Position numbers and translations under genes: made by a program
DNA from: Arachis hypogaea
Lineage: Eukaryota; Streptophyta; Magnoliopsida; Fabales; Fabaceae
Length of the DNA: 64,000 nucleotides
Direction of reading: 5' to 3'
Assembly (NCBI RefSeq): GCF_003086295.3
Contig: NC_092039.1
Span: 71,381,649 to 71,445,648, forward strand
The notes under the pieces: generated by a model
Seen by the model: only the letters and a program-made list of their open reading frames with translations
The model's database searches: none
What the model was told of the DNA's origin: nothing
Shown here: positions 22,062 through 33,198 of the stretch, piece by piece
Numbering within the stretch: the stretch's first letter is position 1
Layout: the number at the start of each line of letters is the position of its first letter

Positions 22062-23801
22062 TGATGCGCGCTCGTGGACTATGTCGGAAGAGAATTTCTC
22101 AATAAAGTTACGTTGCAAGTATAGCTCTACCAACAACAATTCTCGAGGATCAAATTTAGAAAGGAGTTGGTTGTCACAAGTTCAACCCCAATAAAATGAC
22201 CGAAGTATTCAAACCTCGGGTCGTCTCACAAGGAATGGGCAAACATGTGCTTCAACATTGGTTAGAAATCCGGGGTTGTAAGTCATGAGCAAGGAATTAA
22301 ACTAGGAATCTTAGCAAACAAGTAATCTTAAAATGCAAGGAACTAATTCAAATAACTAAGCAATATGTGAGCAATTCCAAACTAAGAAGACAACATTCAA
22401 TAGAATTCTATTCTAAACTAAACAAGTAACTATAACTAAGACAAAGCAATCAAGATTTTGGGGTTTTCAAATAAGAATGATAAAAGCAACTCTTGGCTAG
22501 ACATGGGAATTGGGGTCACTATCCTTGTCTAATAACCATATCTTGACAATTATGAGGAACCAAACTCATTAAGTTTACTTCTATACTTGAAGTATGTTAA
22601 ATGGTTTGGTCAACATCCACCCATAAGGTCTAACCTCACTACTAATTAACCTAGTAGTAGGCTAGTGTCAATGACTATCAAATTGACCACTAAGGGTTCC
22701 CAAATCATCAAATCTATTAGACCCAACGACTCAAGTTCACCCAATTCCCTTGGCCTAAGCCAAGAGTAAAAGGAACTACTCCATAATCAAAGTAAACAAT
22801 TCATCAAACACATGGTGAGCATTAACAAAAGACATGTTCAAATTGCAATTGGATTGAAATTAACAAATACCCACTAACAAGTATCACCATACAATCACTC
22901 AAATAACACAATTAATCGTAGAAATCATCAATGTAACATCAACAAATCAAGATTCACAACATTCATGCAATGGGTATAAAGTAACAATTGACAAGAATCC
23001 ATAAAACTAACACAAGATCTAAGCAAAATTATACTAAGGAATTCAAATTAAACAATCAAAACTAGTAATTAACAAGATCCAATTCAGAATTTAACGAGGG
23101 AAAATCAAATTAAAGCTAGATCTAGAGAGGAACAAGAGTTTCTCTCTCTAGAAGAACAAAGAACCAAAAACTAGAAAATGTGTCTTAGTGTAAAATGATT
23201 GATCCTCCCTTCTCCCTAGCATCCTTGGGTCTTTTCCATGTAGAAACAGCTTGAATTTGGGCCTAATGAGTCTCAGAAATTGCCAGGCACAATTTCCTTT
23301 AATGAGGTTACGTGCAGCTTCCCACGCGTGTGCGCCATGTGTGCCTGCGCGTCGGTTGCTTTTGTGATCCACGCGTGCGCGCCAAGTACGCGTGCGCGTC
23401 GGTTGGAATTCTCTGGTCCGCACGGATGCGTCCATCCTTGTGCGCCGCTTCCAGCTATCCTCATCCATGCGTGCGCGTGAAGTGCACGTGCGCGTCGGTG
23501 CTGAAGTTTCCAAACTCCAAATCTTCATGTTCCTTCCTCTTATGCATGCTTTCTTTTTCTCTTCTAGGCCATTCTTACCCTATTAATTCTGAAATCACTC
23601 AACAAATACATCACGGAATCGAATGGCAATAAAAGAGGATCAAAATATAGCAATTCTAAGGCAAAATAAGCATGTTTTCCATTATGGAGTAATATTAGGA
23701 AGTGAACACAAAATCATGCATTTCTTGTGAATAAGTGCGAGAAATATTGACAAAACCTCCCAAATTAAGCCCAAGATAAACTACAAAATTGGGGTTTATC
23801 A
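22062..23801 (-). repeat. 3' LTR of element E
   Basis: Bounded by TGATGCGCGC on the left and GGGGTTTATCA on the right (TG...CA on either strand). The inner edge is followed, on the minus strand, by a purine tract AAGTGTGGGGAGATT, the expected polypurine primer. It is related to the B LTR (shared ACCGAAGTATT and CCTCGGGTCGT) but diverged and 1740 bp long. It contains an alternating purine-pyrimidine GC block near 23320-23500. Confidence 0.75.
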
Positions 23802-25356
23802 AATCTCCCCACACTTAAACCAAGCATGTCCTCATGCTTAAAATAAAAATACCAAAGATCATGGTGAGAAAGGGTTTATGAAATGCAAACTACCTAAGTG
23901 AATGCATGCAACTAATGTTAAATCGTCTATCAACTTGGTCAAGGGTAAATCCATCCTCCAAGAACACATGTGAGCATATAGGGTGAAAATGATATGTAGT
24001 TCATGAATCCTACCAAACTGAATACCATTATGAAGTGCATATAACTTGCTAAATGAACGCTTGTGAAAGCGAAGAACAAGGAGTTGAGCATCGAACCCTC
24101 GCCGGATGTGTATCCGCTCTATGCACTCAAGTGTATAGGGTTCGTCACTCGATCCTCTCCTAATTATGCTTTCCAAGATTTGTCTTTCATCTAACAATCA
24201 AAAATTACTTAATGCATGCATACAAGTGTCATGAGGTCTTATTCATGGGTTGTAATGGGGCTAGGGTGAAGGTAAGGATGTATATAGTCAAGTGAGCTTA
24301 AAATTTGAGTCCTTGATTAACCTAGAATCCCACTAGACACATAGAACAACCTATACAACTATAATACATTACCTAGCTACCCTTGAGTTTCACTTTTTGC
24401 ATACTCATGCATTCTTTTCAATTCACATCCATATGCATTGTTTTTTTATTACTTTGTCTTGGGGCATTTTTGTCCCCTTTCATTGCTTTTCTTTCCTTTT
24501 CCATTTTTTTCTTTTTTCATACATTCTCATATATACACATATGAATTTCTTCTCTTTTTCTTTTTTTTCTTTTTGGTCCCCTTTTTCTTGGGGTTCATGT
24601 ATAAAAGTTTTAATGCATATGGTTCAATCATTCAATACATGAGTATATTCCCAAATCCCAGAATTTTCAATTACAGTTACAATACACCTCTATATCTACC
24701 CAAGCTCCTAAGTATACCCTCCCAATTGAATGATACACATCCTAACTCACCTAGGCTAATCAAGGATCCAAATTTAGGGACATTCATGGTTTTTCACTTA
24801 GGGTTGTTGATGTGCTCTATTTAAGAACAAAAAGGGTGTGTCATGGGCTCAAAATTGGTTAGAAATGGTAGATAAAAGGGTTAAGGCCATTTGGGAGAAG
24901 TGACTATTGAAGCGACAACCTCAATCATGTAAATGCATTCATACACAAGTAATGGACATATAGAATCAGACAAAGCAAGGATTGCAATCGTAGAGAGAGA
25001 ATAATGCACACAAGAATGGAAAATAGTTGTTAGAAGATATAACCACACAATAGGCTCAAAACTTACATGCTTGTGTTCTCAGCTCAATCACTATGTTCCA
25101 AAATACATTCTTGAAGCAAGTTTTCCGCAAAAAATTTTCCAAAATTGGTAGGGTACCCCCAAAACACAGTTTCTTGGGGAAGAAGTTATTATTTTGACCA
25201 AGCAACTCTATAGAGACTAACTATCATGCAAAGGATATTTACAAACAAGACTAACTACACATGCAATGTATTAACTACTAAGAAAAAGATAAATCCATGG
25301 TTAATGAAAGGAAGAGATTGTTACCCATGGAGATCGGTCGAATGACCTCCCCACAC
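23802..25356 (-). other. Non-coding 3' region of element E next to its LTR
   Basis: It holds T-rich and low-complexity stretches (24420-24600) and conserved islands also present in element B: TTGAGCATCGAACCCTC, CTTGGGGCATTTTTGTCCCC (B has the same with one T fewer) and TTACCCATGGAGATCGGTCG. Short frames here are chance. Confidence 0.5.
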
Positions 25357-26563
25357 TTAGAATTTAGCACGGTCCTCCGTGCTACTAACAATGCGCAAAG
25401 GACGGTCGGGACCGGAACCTTCATTATCGCCTTCATCAGAGCTCCCATTACTTGGGTTTGAGGTGGATGTGAATATTTCGGGTTCCTTCATGCTAGGGGT
25501 AACACAACACAGAAGCTTCTTGATGTAAGTGTATCGGCGTTGGTTGCGCCGCTCATATCTATCAATCTTCTGGTGTAGATCTTCTATCCTTTGATGTGTG
25601 GATCTCATCGGTGGTGATGATGAGGTGGAAGGAATAATAGATGGTAGGGCTATGTCAAGGCTTGGTTTGTTCATGGGAAGATGTAAGTATTTTCTGCTTG
25701 GGACTACATCGCCCTTAGCCGAAATTATAGTTTTCGTGTCCATGGCTTCCCAAGGAACACCTGCAGCAGCAACTAAATCAGATACCAATGCCAGAAATGG
25801 CAAATTGCCCTGGGCATGGACTTGACCCATCGCTTGCTTGACAAGAAGCGGAATGTTCACCGGTCTCCCCGTGAGAAGACACCAAACAAGCAAAGCGAGA
25901 TCCATCGTGAAGGACGACTTGTGGGTGCTAGGTAGAACACACCAAACGGGCGTCAATGCACATGGGTCTCATCCGTAGTTGACCATGGGTTCAAAATGCC
26001 TCTGGTTCAGCATTGACTCGGAGGACTGAGTCCCGGTCAAATCCAGACTTTTCTCGCTGACATAAGACCTCTTGGTAGCCATCCATGTCACTTGGTACTG
26101 GTAAGACATTAAGCACTTGCTGAATAGCCTCTTCTGATATTGAGACTTGCTTCTAGCGTACGTATACCGATTGAAAAGAGGGAAGCTGGTATTTAATGTA
26201 GAATTCTACCACCCATGAGAGGTTGACCTCTTGTAATTTTCTCAGAAGAAACTTCCATCCTCGCTGTTCAATGTGGGGTAGAATACAAGGAGCAACTTTG
26301 TCCGGCGGAGCGAGTAGATGCTCAGCATGATAGTTCCTCTCAACCATGGCGGGGAACACAAGTTAACAGAAACGGATGGGGAATCTTGAAGAATCCTTTG
26401 CCGGTTTGCTCTTCTCATTGTCATCAATAGGAGCAGGTGCCTTCGCCTTCTTAGATAGAGGTTTGGCTCCTAATGAAGAGTGCGCCTTATAGCGTGACTT
26501 CGGGGGTGCCCTCTTTATGGCTGGTTTCCTTGAAGCTTTCTCCTTGCCTTTCTTGGTGGCCAT
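25357..26563 (-). pseudogene. Extra 3' ORF of element E (plant retrotransposon accessory protein), frameshifted
   Basis: The frame starts at ATG 26563 with a basic lysine-rich head (MATKKGKEKASRKPAIKRAP). It continues after a stop as NYHAEHLLAPPDKVAPCILP and then, in another frame, as 25956-25357 (MDLALLVWCLLTGRPVNIPL..., followed by a helical IEDLHQKIDRYERR). The order and motifs resemble the 'putative plant transposon protein' type found between pol and 3' LTR in legume gypsy elements; its role is unknown. The ATG lies directly after CTCTTTTTTCAAG, a good splice acceptor, suggesting expression from a spliced transcript. At least one stop and one frameshift make this copy non-functional. Confidence 0.6.
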
Positions 26564-28293
26564 CTTGAAAAAAGAGGGGAAAAAAGGAAAGTGTTAAACC
26601 CAAAGGATCAACTCAACAAACACGCAAGTGAGAGGTAGTGCCCAAAAGAAATAGTACAACAAAGTAGTCATAGAAGCATGGGTCACAACACTTGGCATGG
26701 GATGCAAGAGGGAGTAAAGCATGCAATATGGCATGAGAGGAATGATCTCAAGCATCCAAAACAAAGAGCAAGTCATGTTCAATGAGTATCTAATTAGCAA
26801 GTAATAAGCGAAATGTGTTCAATGCACTTAGAAGAGAGCAAGTGAATGAGGAGGAAGTACCAATTTAAAGATATATGACTAGAATAAACCAAGATGGCAT
26901 ATGTGCATTTCCTTGAACACTTGGTGTGTATTTAACAAGCAATGAGCAATTATGAGATACTCAACCAATTAGAAGCCCAAAATGAAGTATCAATCATCAC
27001 ACAACATCATCCACTGACAAAGATAATGAAAAACAATCAAGAAGATCCATCAAAATAAATCAAAGTTCAAGTTCAACATCCATGGAAAAACAAAAAGAAG
27101 AAAGAGTAAACAAGCAAAAAACAAGTGGTATAATCATGCAACTAAAAGAGAAAATAAGGAAATCAACAAGAAAAATCTAACTAGAAAAAGAAATGATGCA
27201 AAGGAAGTAATAGATGAGATATGGGGGAAGTAGAACCTTGAGAAGTGCAAAAGAATAAGGTGAATTTTCCTTTTGAAGATGAGAAAGAGAGGGAAGAGAT
27301 GTAGTGCCACCGGAAGAGGAGGTGGTCATCGGTGAGTAGCCAGAGACAGTGGTGGTGGAGTATGGAAGAGAAAAGATGAGAAGAGAAGAGAAGGGATAGA
27401 GAAAGAAGAAGAAAGAAACAAGAAAGAGGATGAGAGAAGCAAGGCGCGCAGCTTTAAAACTGGTTCGCGCGACCAACGCGCGCGCACGGTGCGCTAGCGC
27501 GTTAGTGAGAGTTGAGCGAGGGACGCGTGCGCATCATTGGCGCATACACGCGAGTACAGCTGTGCCCCTGGCACAAAGTTGGCCTAAGTTTTAGGTTTTT
27601 ATACCAGAGTTGGCATGTAGCACAGGCGCGTGGACGCGCACATTGCGCTGACGCGTGCCTGATGGGGTTGGCTACCGGCGTGGACGCGGGTAGTGCGCGG
27701 ATGCGTTAGTGCGGGTACAGACTAGGCACAAGTATGGCACAAGTATGGCACAAGTCTCGGATTTATTGTACCAGGGAATTCATAGTGCACCATCGGCGCA
27801 TGCGCGCACAGTGTGCTTGCGCGTCGATGACCAAGTTGCAAGGGGGCGCGCAGCCGGCATGCACGCTGGCGCGTGGGTGCCTGACTTGAAGTGGACACAA
27901 AGTGGGTACAAGGTGGGCACAACTCTCGGGTTTTTTGGCCCAGGAGTAAGAAATGCACCACCGGCGTGCGCGCGCACAGTGCGCTCGCGCGCGGATGCCC
28001 TTTTTCCTTGCTTTTTTTAAAGCATAACAAGAGCTATTCTAACACATTTTTGGCAGCTGTTCAAGCTAGTAGTCAAGAGAACACACTCAAATTCATGCAC
28101 TATTCAAAACATAGCATTTTCTCCACTTCAACAATTCTTCCATACCAAAATGATGAAATCTATCTAAATATCCTAGTTATCCAACAAGATCAATAAAACT
28201 AGCATTCCTAAGCAATCGACAACATCAAGAAGTCACAAAATTCACAAGAATCTAAAGCTAAAAACAAAACGGTATATACAAGGAAGATCTTAC
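26564..28293 (-). promoter_or_regulatory. Putative intron of element E joining post-pol donor to the 3' ORF
   Basis: The minus-strand donor GTAAGATC begins at 28293, just after a conserved post-pol block. A pyrimidine-rich acceptor ends at 26564, one base before the ATG of the accessory ORF. Element B keeps both sites at equivalent places (donor at 36270, acceptor at 34887), although its ORF is lost. Splicing is inferred, not shown. Confidence 0.45.
27460..28005. repeat. GC-rich alternating purine-pyrimidine array in element E
   Basis: Repeated ACGCGTGCGCG, GTGCGCTNGCGCG and TGGGCACAACTCTCGGGTTTT-like modules form irregular units of about 130-150 bp. Several 10-15 bp runs of alternating C/G with A/T could adopt Z-DNA or hairpins. 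Similar arrays are in B (35410-35845) and in the E and B LTRs. Confidence 0.6.
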
Positions 28294-28345
28294 CACGGTG
28301 GGGTGCCTCCCACTAAGCACTTTTCTTTAACATCCTTAAGTTGGA
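28280..28345 (-). promoter_or_regulatory. Conserved post-pol block with splice donor (element E)
   Basis: Read on the minus strand: GTCCAACTTAAGGATGTTAA, then AAGTGCTTAGTGGGAGGCAC, then CCCACCGTGGTAAG. GTGGG and CCCAC can pair as a short hairpin just before the donor. The same block is in B (about 36265-36335), and a weaker version is in A (about 42380-42430). Confidence 0.5.
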
Positions 28346-28356
28346 CGGTCAGTTGC

Positions 28357-29515
28357 TCAAGCTTCTCCTTCTCTAGGTGCATCCGCCAATAGTAACACCT
28401 CTAGCTCTTTTGGGAGCTTGTAGCCATGATACTTCTTCACTCTATGTCCATTCACCTTGAAAGTTGCTTCACTTTTAGGATCAAACAACTCTACCACCCC
28501 ATAGGGCTTTATCTCCTTCACCTTGAAAAGGCCTTCCCATCTAGAGCGGAGCTTGCCAGGCATGAAACGAAGCTTCGAATTATAGAGGAGAACTTCATCA
28601 CCTTGTTGGAAGTCCTTCTTCCGGATGTGATGGTCATGGAACGTTTTAGTCTTTTCCTTGTAAATCCGGGCCTTCTCATATGCTTCATTTCTCAAACACT
28701 CGAGCTCCTCTAGCTATAATTTTCTGGCTACTTCTGCCTGGGTCAAATCTATGTTGCACCGCTTTACTGCCCGATAGGCTTTGTGCTCAATCTCCACCGG
28801 AAGGTGGCATGCCTTACCATAGATGATCTGGAAGGGACTCATCCCTAATAGAGTCTTGTAGGCCATTCTATACGCCTATAGTGCATCTCCTAACCGGAGG
28901 CTCCAATCCTTCCTTTGTGGATTGATCACTTTCTCCAAGATTCTCTTAATCTCCTGGTTGGACACTTCCGCTTGTCCGTTGGTTTGCGGATGATAAGCAG
29001 TGGCAACCTTATGCACTACCCCATAGTGCTCGAGCAGTGCCTCTACTTTCCTGTTACAAAAGTGGGATCCTTGGTTGCTCACGATTGCTCGTGGCGACCC
29101 ATAACGGCATACAATGTTATTTCTAATAAAAGAAATGACGGTATTGGCATCGTCAAGGCAGGTAGGTATTGCTTCCACCCACTTTGACACGTAGTCAACC
29201 ACTAACAGAATATATAGATACCCACTTGAGTTGGGAAATGGACCCATAAAGTCAATGCCCCATACATCAAATATCTCACAAAACAACATAGGTTGTTGAG
29301 GCATCTCATCCCTTTGGGACGTGTTTCCTGACTTCTGACACTGATGGCAAGACACACATAACCGGTTAGCATCCTTGAATAAGGTTGGCCGCCAGAATCC
29401 ACAATCCAACACCTTTTTAGCAGTCCTTTGTGGTCCAAAGTGGCCACCACATTCGAACGAATGGCAAGCTTCAAAAATGGGTTAGATTTCAGACTCCGGG
29501 ATACATCTTCGAATT
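28357..29515 (-). pseudogene. Integrase of element E, inactive
   Basis: The minus strand reads, in order, the zinc-binding region ([20 protein letters not shown] ... [10 protein letters not shown]), the catalytic core ([33 protein letters not shown]) and the C-terminal part (LRFMPGKLRSRWEGLFKVKE, GHRVKKYHGYK). The second catalytic aspartate, normally in S/T-D-Q/N-G, is asparagine here (SNQGSHF). In-frame stops include TAG where an A-L-W-A-Y tryptophan is usual (about 28873) and TAA near 29495. In its family it would insert cDNA into the genome; this copy cannot. The right end is cut by LTR D. Confidence 0.85.
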
Positions 29516-29529
29516 ACTTGGTCCACTCC

Positions 29530-30582
29530 TGATGAGCGGATATTTTATACTCTTTTTAGGGATATTTTCATATAGTTTTTAGTAGGATCTAGCTACATTT
29601 TAGTATATTTTTATTAGTTTTTATGAAAAAATCACATTTTCTAGACTTTGCTATGAGTTTGCGTGTTTTTTCTGTGATTTCAGGTATTTTCTGACTGAAA
29701 TTCAGGGACCTGAGCAAAAATCTGATTCAGAGGCTGATAAAGGACTGTTGATGCTGTTGGATTCTGACCTCCCTGCACTCAAAATGGGATTTTTGGAGCT
29801 ATAGAAACTCAAATGGCGCGTTCTAAATTGCATTGGAAAGTAGACATCCAGGGCTTTGCAGCAATATATAATAGTTCATACTCTGTCCGAGTTTAGATGA
29901 TGCAAACTGGCGTTCAATGCTAGCTTTCTGCCCTATTCTGTCGTTAAATGCCAGAAACAAGTTGCAAGTTAGAGTCAAACGCCAGAAATAAGTTACAAAG
30001 TGGCATTCAACTCCAAAGAAGGCCTCTACACGTGAAAGCTTCAATGTGCAGCCCCAACACACACTAAGTGGGCCCCAGAAGTAGATTTCTGCACCATCTA
30101 TATTAGTTTACTCATTTTCTGAAAACCTAGGTTACTAGTTGAGTATAAAGACTACTTTTAGAGATTTATTTTGGACCTCATGACATTTTACATCTGAATT
30201 TGTATCTTTGACGACATGAGTCTCTAAACCCCATGGTTGGGGGTGAGGAGCTCTGCTATGTCTCAATGAATTAATGCAATTAGTTCTATTTTCTATTCAA
30301 TCGCGCTTGTTTCTATTCTAAGATATTCATTCGCACTTCAACATGATGAATGTGATGATTCGTGACACTCATCACCATTCTCATCCTATGAACGCGTGCT
30401 TGACAACCACTTCCATTCTATCTTAGATTGAATGTATATCTCTTGGGTTTCTGGTTCACGAGTTTGACTGCCTCTCCTAACAACAGAGCATTCAAATCCA
30501 TGAGATCAGAGTCTTCGTGGTATAAGCTAGAATCAATTGGCAGCATTCCTGAGACCCAAAAAGTATAAACCTTGTCTGTGGT
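29530..30582 (+). mobile_element. LTR D: left 1053 bp of a FIDEL-like LTR, plus orientation
   Basis: Starts TGATGAGCGGATATTTTATAC and follows the solo LTR at 7079 (shared TAATAGTTCATACT-type, CAAGTGGGCC-like and AACCTTGTCTGTGG segments). It stops at AACCTTGTCTGTGGT, where the inverted LTR of element A begins. The rest of D should lie right of A, outside the window. It sits in element E next to ACTCC (29525-29529). Whether it is a solo LTR or part of a full element cannot be seen. Confidence 0.75.
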
Positions 30583-31633
30583 TGGTGCACGAAATTGCAA
30601 TCACACTTTTGCGATTCCGCACAACTAACCAGCAAGTGCACTGGGTCGTCCAAGTAATACCTTACGTGAGTAAGGGTCGATCCCACGGAGATTGTTGGCT
30701 TGAAGCAAGCTATGGTTATCTTGTAACTCTTAGTCAGGATATCAATAATTCTCAGGTTTAATTGTGAAAAGTAAAAGAACATGAAATAAATACTTGTTTT
30801 GTAGTAACGGAGAATAGGTTGAGGTTTTGGAGATGCTCTATCTTCTGAATCTCTACTTTCCTACTGTCTTCTTCTTCATGCACGCAAGGCTCCTTCCATG
30901 GCAAGCTGTATGTAGGGTTTCACCGTTGTCAATGGCTACCTCCCATCCTCTCAGTGAAAATGTTCAACGCGCTCTGTCACAGTACGACTAATCATCTATC
31001 GGTTCTCAATCAGGTTGGAATAGAATCCAGTGATTCTTTTGCATCTGTCACTAACGCCCAGCCCTCAGGAGTTTGAAGCTCGTCACAGTCATTCAATCCT
31101 TGAATCCTACTCAGAATACCACAGACAAGGTTTAGACCTTTCGGATTCTCTTGAATGCCGCCATCAATTCTAGCTTATACCACGAAGATTCTGATTAAGG
31201 AATCCAAGAGATATTCACTCAATCTAAACTAGAACGGAGGTGGTTGTCAGGCACACGTTCATAGGTGAGAATGATGATGAGTGTCACGGATCATCACATT
31301 TATCAAGTTGAGGAACAAGTGATATCTTAGAATGGAAGCAAGCGTGATTGAATGAAAGACAGTAGTAATTGCATTAATCCATCAAGACATAGCAGAGCTC
31401 CTCACCCCCAACCACGGGGTTTAGAGACTCATGCCATAGAAGATACAATAAGAAACGTGTAAAGTGTCATGAGGTACAGATACAATGTCAAAATATCCTA
31501 TTTATAGTGAACTAGTAACCTAGGCTATACAGAAATGAGTAAATGACATAAAAATCCACTTCTGGGGTCCACTGAGTGTGTGCTTGGGCTGAGCATTGAA
31601 GCTTTCATGTGTAGAGACTTTTCCTGGAGTTAA
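30583..31633 (-). repeat. 3' LTR of element A, first part (outer end)
   Basis: Starts TGGTGCACGAAATTGCAATC, the inverse of the LTR 3' terminus. It breaks at GTTAA (31629-31633), where element B is inserted, and continues at 39886-40356. Confidence 0.88.
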
Positions 31634-33198
31634 TGACGATTGGTTTTTTTGACGGTTTAGAATTCTCAAATAAATTCTCGTTGTAAAGTATAGTTTCTAA
31701 ACCAAACAATAATCCTTTCGTACAAAAAGTTGTTTGTCACTAGTACAAACCCCTAAAATTTATAAACCGAAGTATTGGACCTCGGGTCGTTCTCCCTAGG
31801 ATTACAATAAAGTGTCTTGTTATTGGTTGTGAGTTATATTTGGGGTTTTAGATGAGAAACATGAATAGTAAATGGTAAGAAAACTTTATTAACAAAATGG
31901 TCTTGGCAAGATTTGGTTGTCAAGGGTCTTCATCATTATCACTAGCCACAAGTATGGTAGTTGCAAGGATTAATCCCACTTAGTCATCCTTAAATCAATT
32001 AACAAAGGAAAGTCAAGTGAGTTATATCAATCCTAGTCCATAAGTCCTAGCTTTCCACTAATTGGATTAATGAAGGCTAGAGTTAATGGCTATCAACTAG
32101 CAATCAATTGGACACTAGTGACTCAAGAAATCCTAAGTTACCTTCTCAAGCCAAGAACATAAAATCCTACTCTAACATCCTCTCAAGCATTTCATCAAAC
32201 ACTTGGAGGGTAATGAAAGAAAGCATTTTTATTTGTAAGAATAAAAGGAATCAACAACCAACAATTACAAAGAATTAACAAAACAACAATCATCAACATC
32301 ACAATCACATGAATTATCTCAAATTGCATTATTAAAAGGAAACAAAAGAACAAGAATATCTCAATTACAAAACCTAGAGACAAAATAAGAGAAATTACAA
32401 CAAGAGGATAGGGATAGAAAGAAGAACCAAAGTGTAGCAATCACCACTTGAAGGTAGAAGTAGAAGGAGACTTGAATTAAACCTAGAACTATGAGATCCT
32501 AATCTAACCCTAATTCCTAATCCTAGAGAGAAGTGAAGTGAGAGCTTCTCTCTCTAAAACTAACTCTAACTCCTAAAACTAAGCTAATGATCAAAACTAC
32601 CTAAAAGTATCCTGATTCCCCTTCAATACTTGACTTAAATAGCATCAGAAATGAGTTGGATTGGGCCCACATGGCTCCTAAAATCGCTGGCCACATGTTG
32701 CATTAAGTGAACCAGATGGCAGCAACGGCGCGCGCGCGCAAAGTGCGCATGCGCGCCCTTGAACGCGAAGCAACATATGGCAAATTTTATATCATTTCGA
32801 AGCCCCGGATGTTAGCTTTCCAACCCAACTGGAACCGCATCATTTGGACCTCTGTAGCTCAAGTTATGGTCAATTAAGTACGAAGAGGTCGGCTTGACAG
32901 CTTTCCGGTTCTTTCATTTCTTCATGAGTTCTCCAACTTTACATGCTTTTTCTTCATTCCCTTGATCCAATCTTTGCCTCCTAAATCTGAAATCACTTAA
33001 CAAACATATCAAGGCATCTAATGGAATCAAGGTAAATTACATTTGGCTATTTTAAGACCTAAAAAGCATGTTTTCACTCTTAAGCACAATTAAAGGAGAA
33101 TATACAAAACCATGCTATTTCATTGAATAAATGTGGGTGAAAGGTGATAAAATCCCCTAAAATCAATACAAGATAAACCCTACAAATGGGGTTTGTCA
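31634..33198 (-). repeat. 3' LTR of element B
   Basis: 1565 bp, TG...CA. It has one AAGTG more than its partner LTR (near 32531) and contains a Z-DNA-like run CGCGCGCGCGC at about 32728-32757. On the minus strand the polypurine tract AAGTGTGGGGAGGT directly precedes it (33199-33212). Confidence 0.92.

Larger units (their letters stand above)
22062..29529 (-). mobile_element. Element E: left part of a gypsy LTR retrotransposon, minus orientation
   Basis: From left to right on the plus strand it contains its 3' LTR (22062-23801), a purine tract, a 3' region with an extra ORF (25357-26563), a GC-rich array, a conserved post-pol block and an integrase (28357-29515). It is cut at 29530 by LTR D; the remaining pol, gag and 5' LTR would lie right of this window. 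Its 3' region from 23802 is clearly related to that of element B from 33199 (shared segments near 24080, 24470, 25325). Confidence 0.75.
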
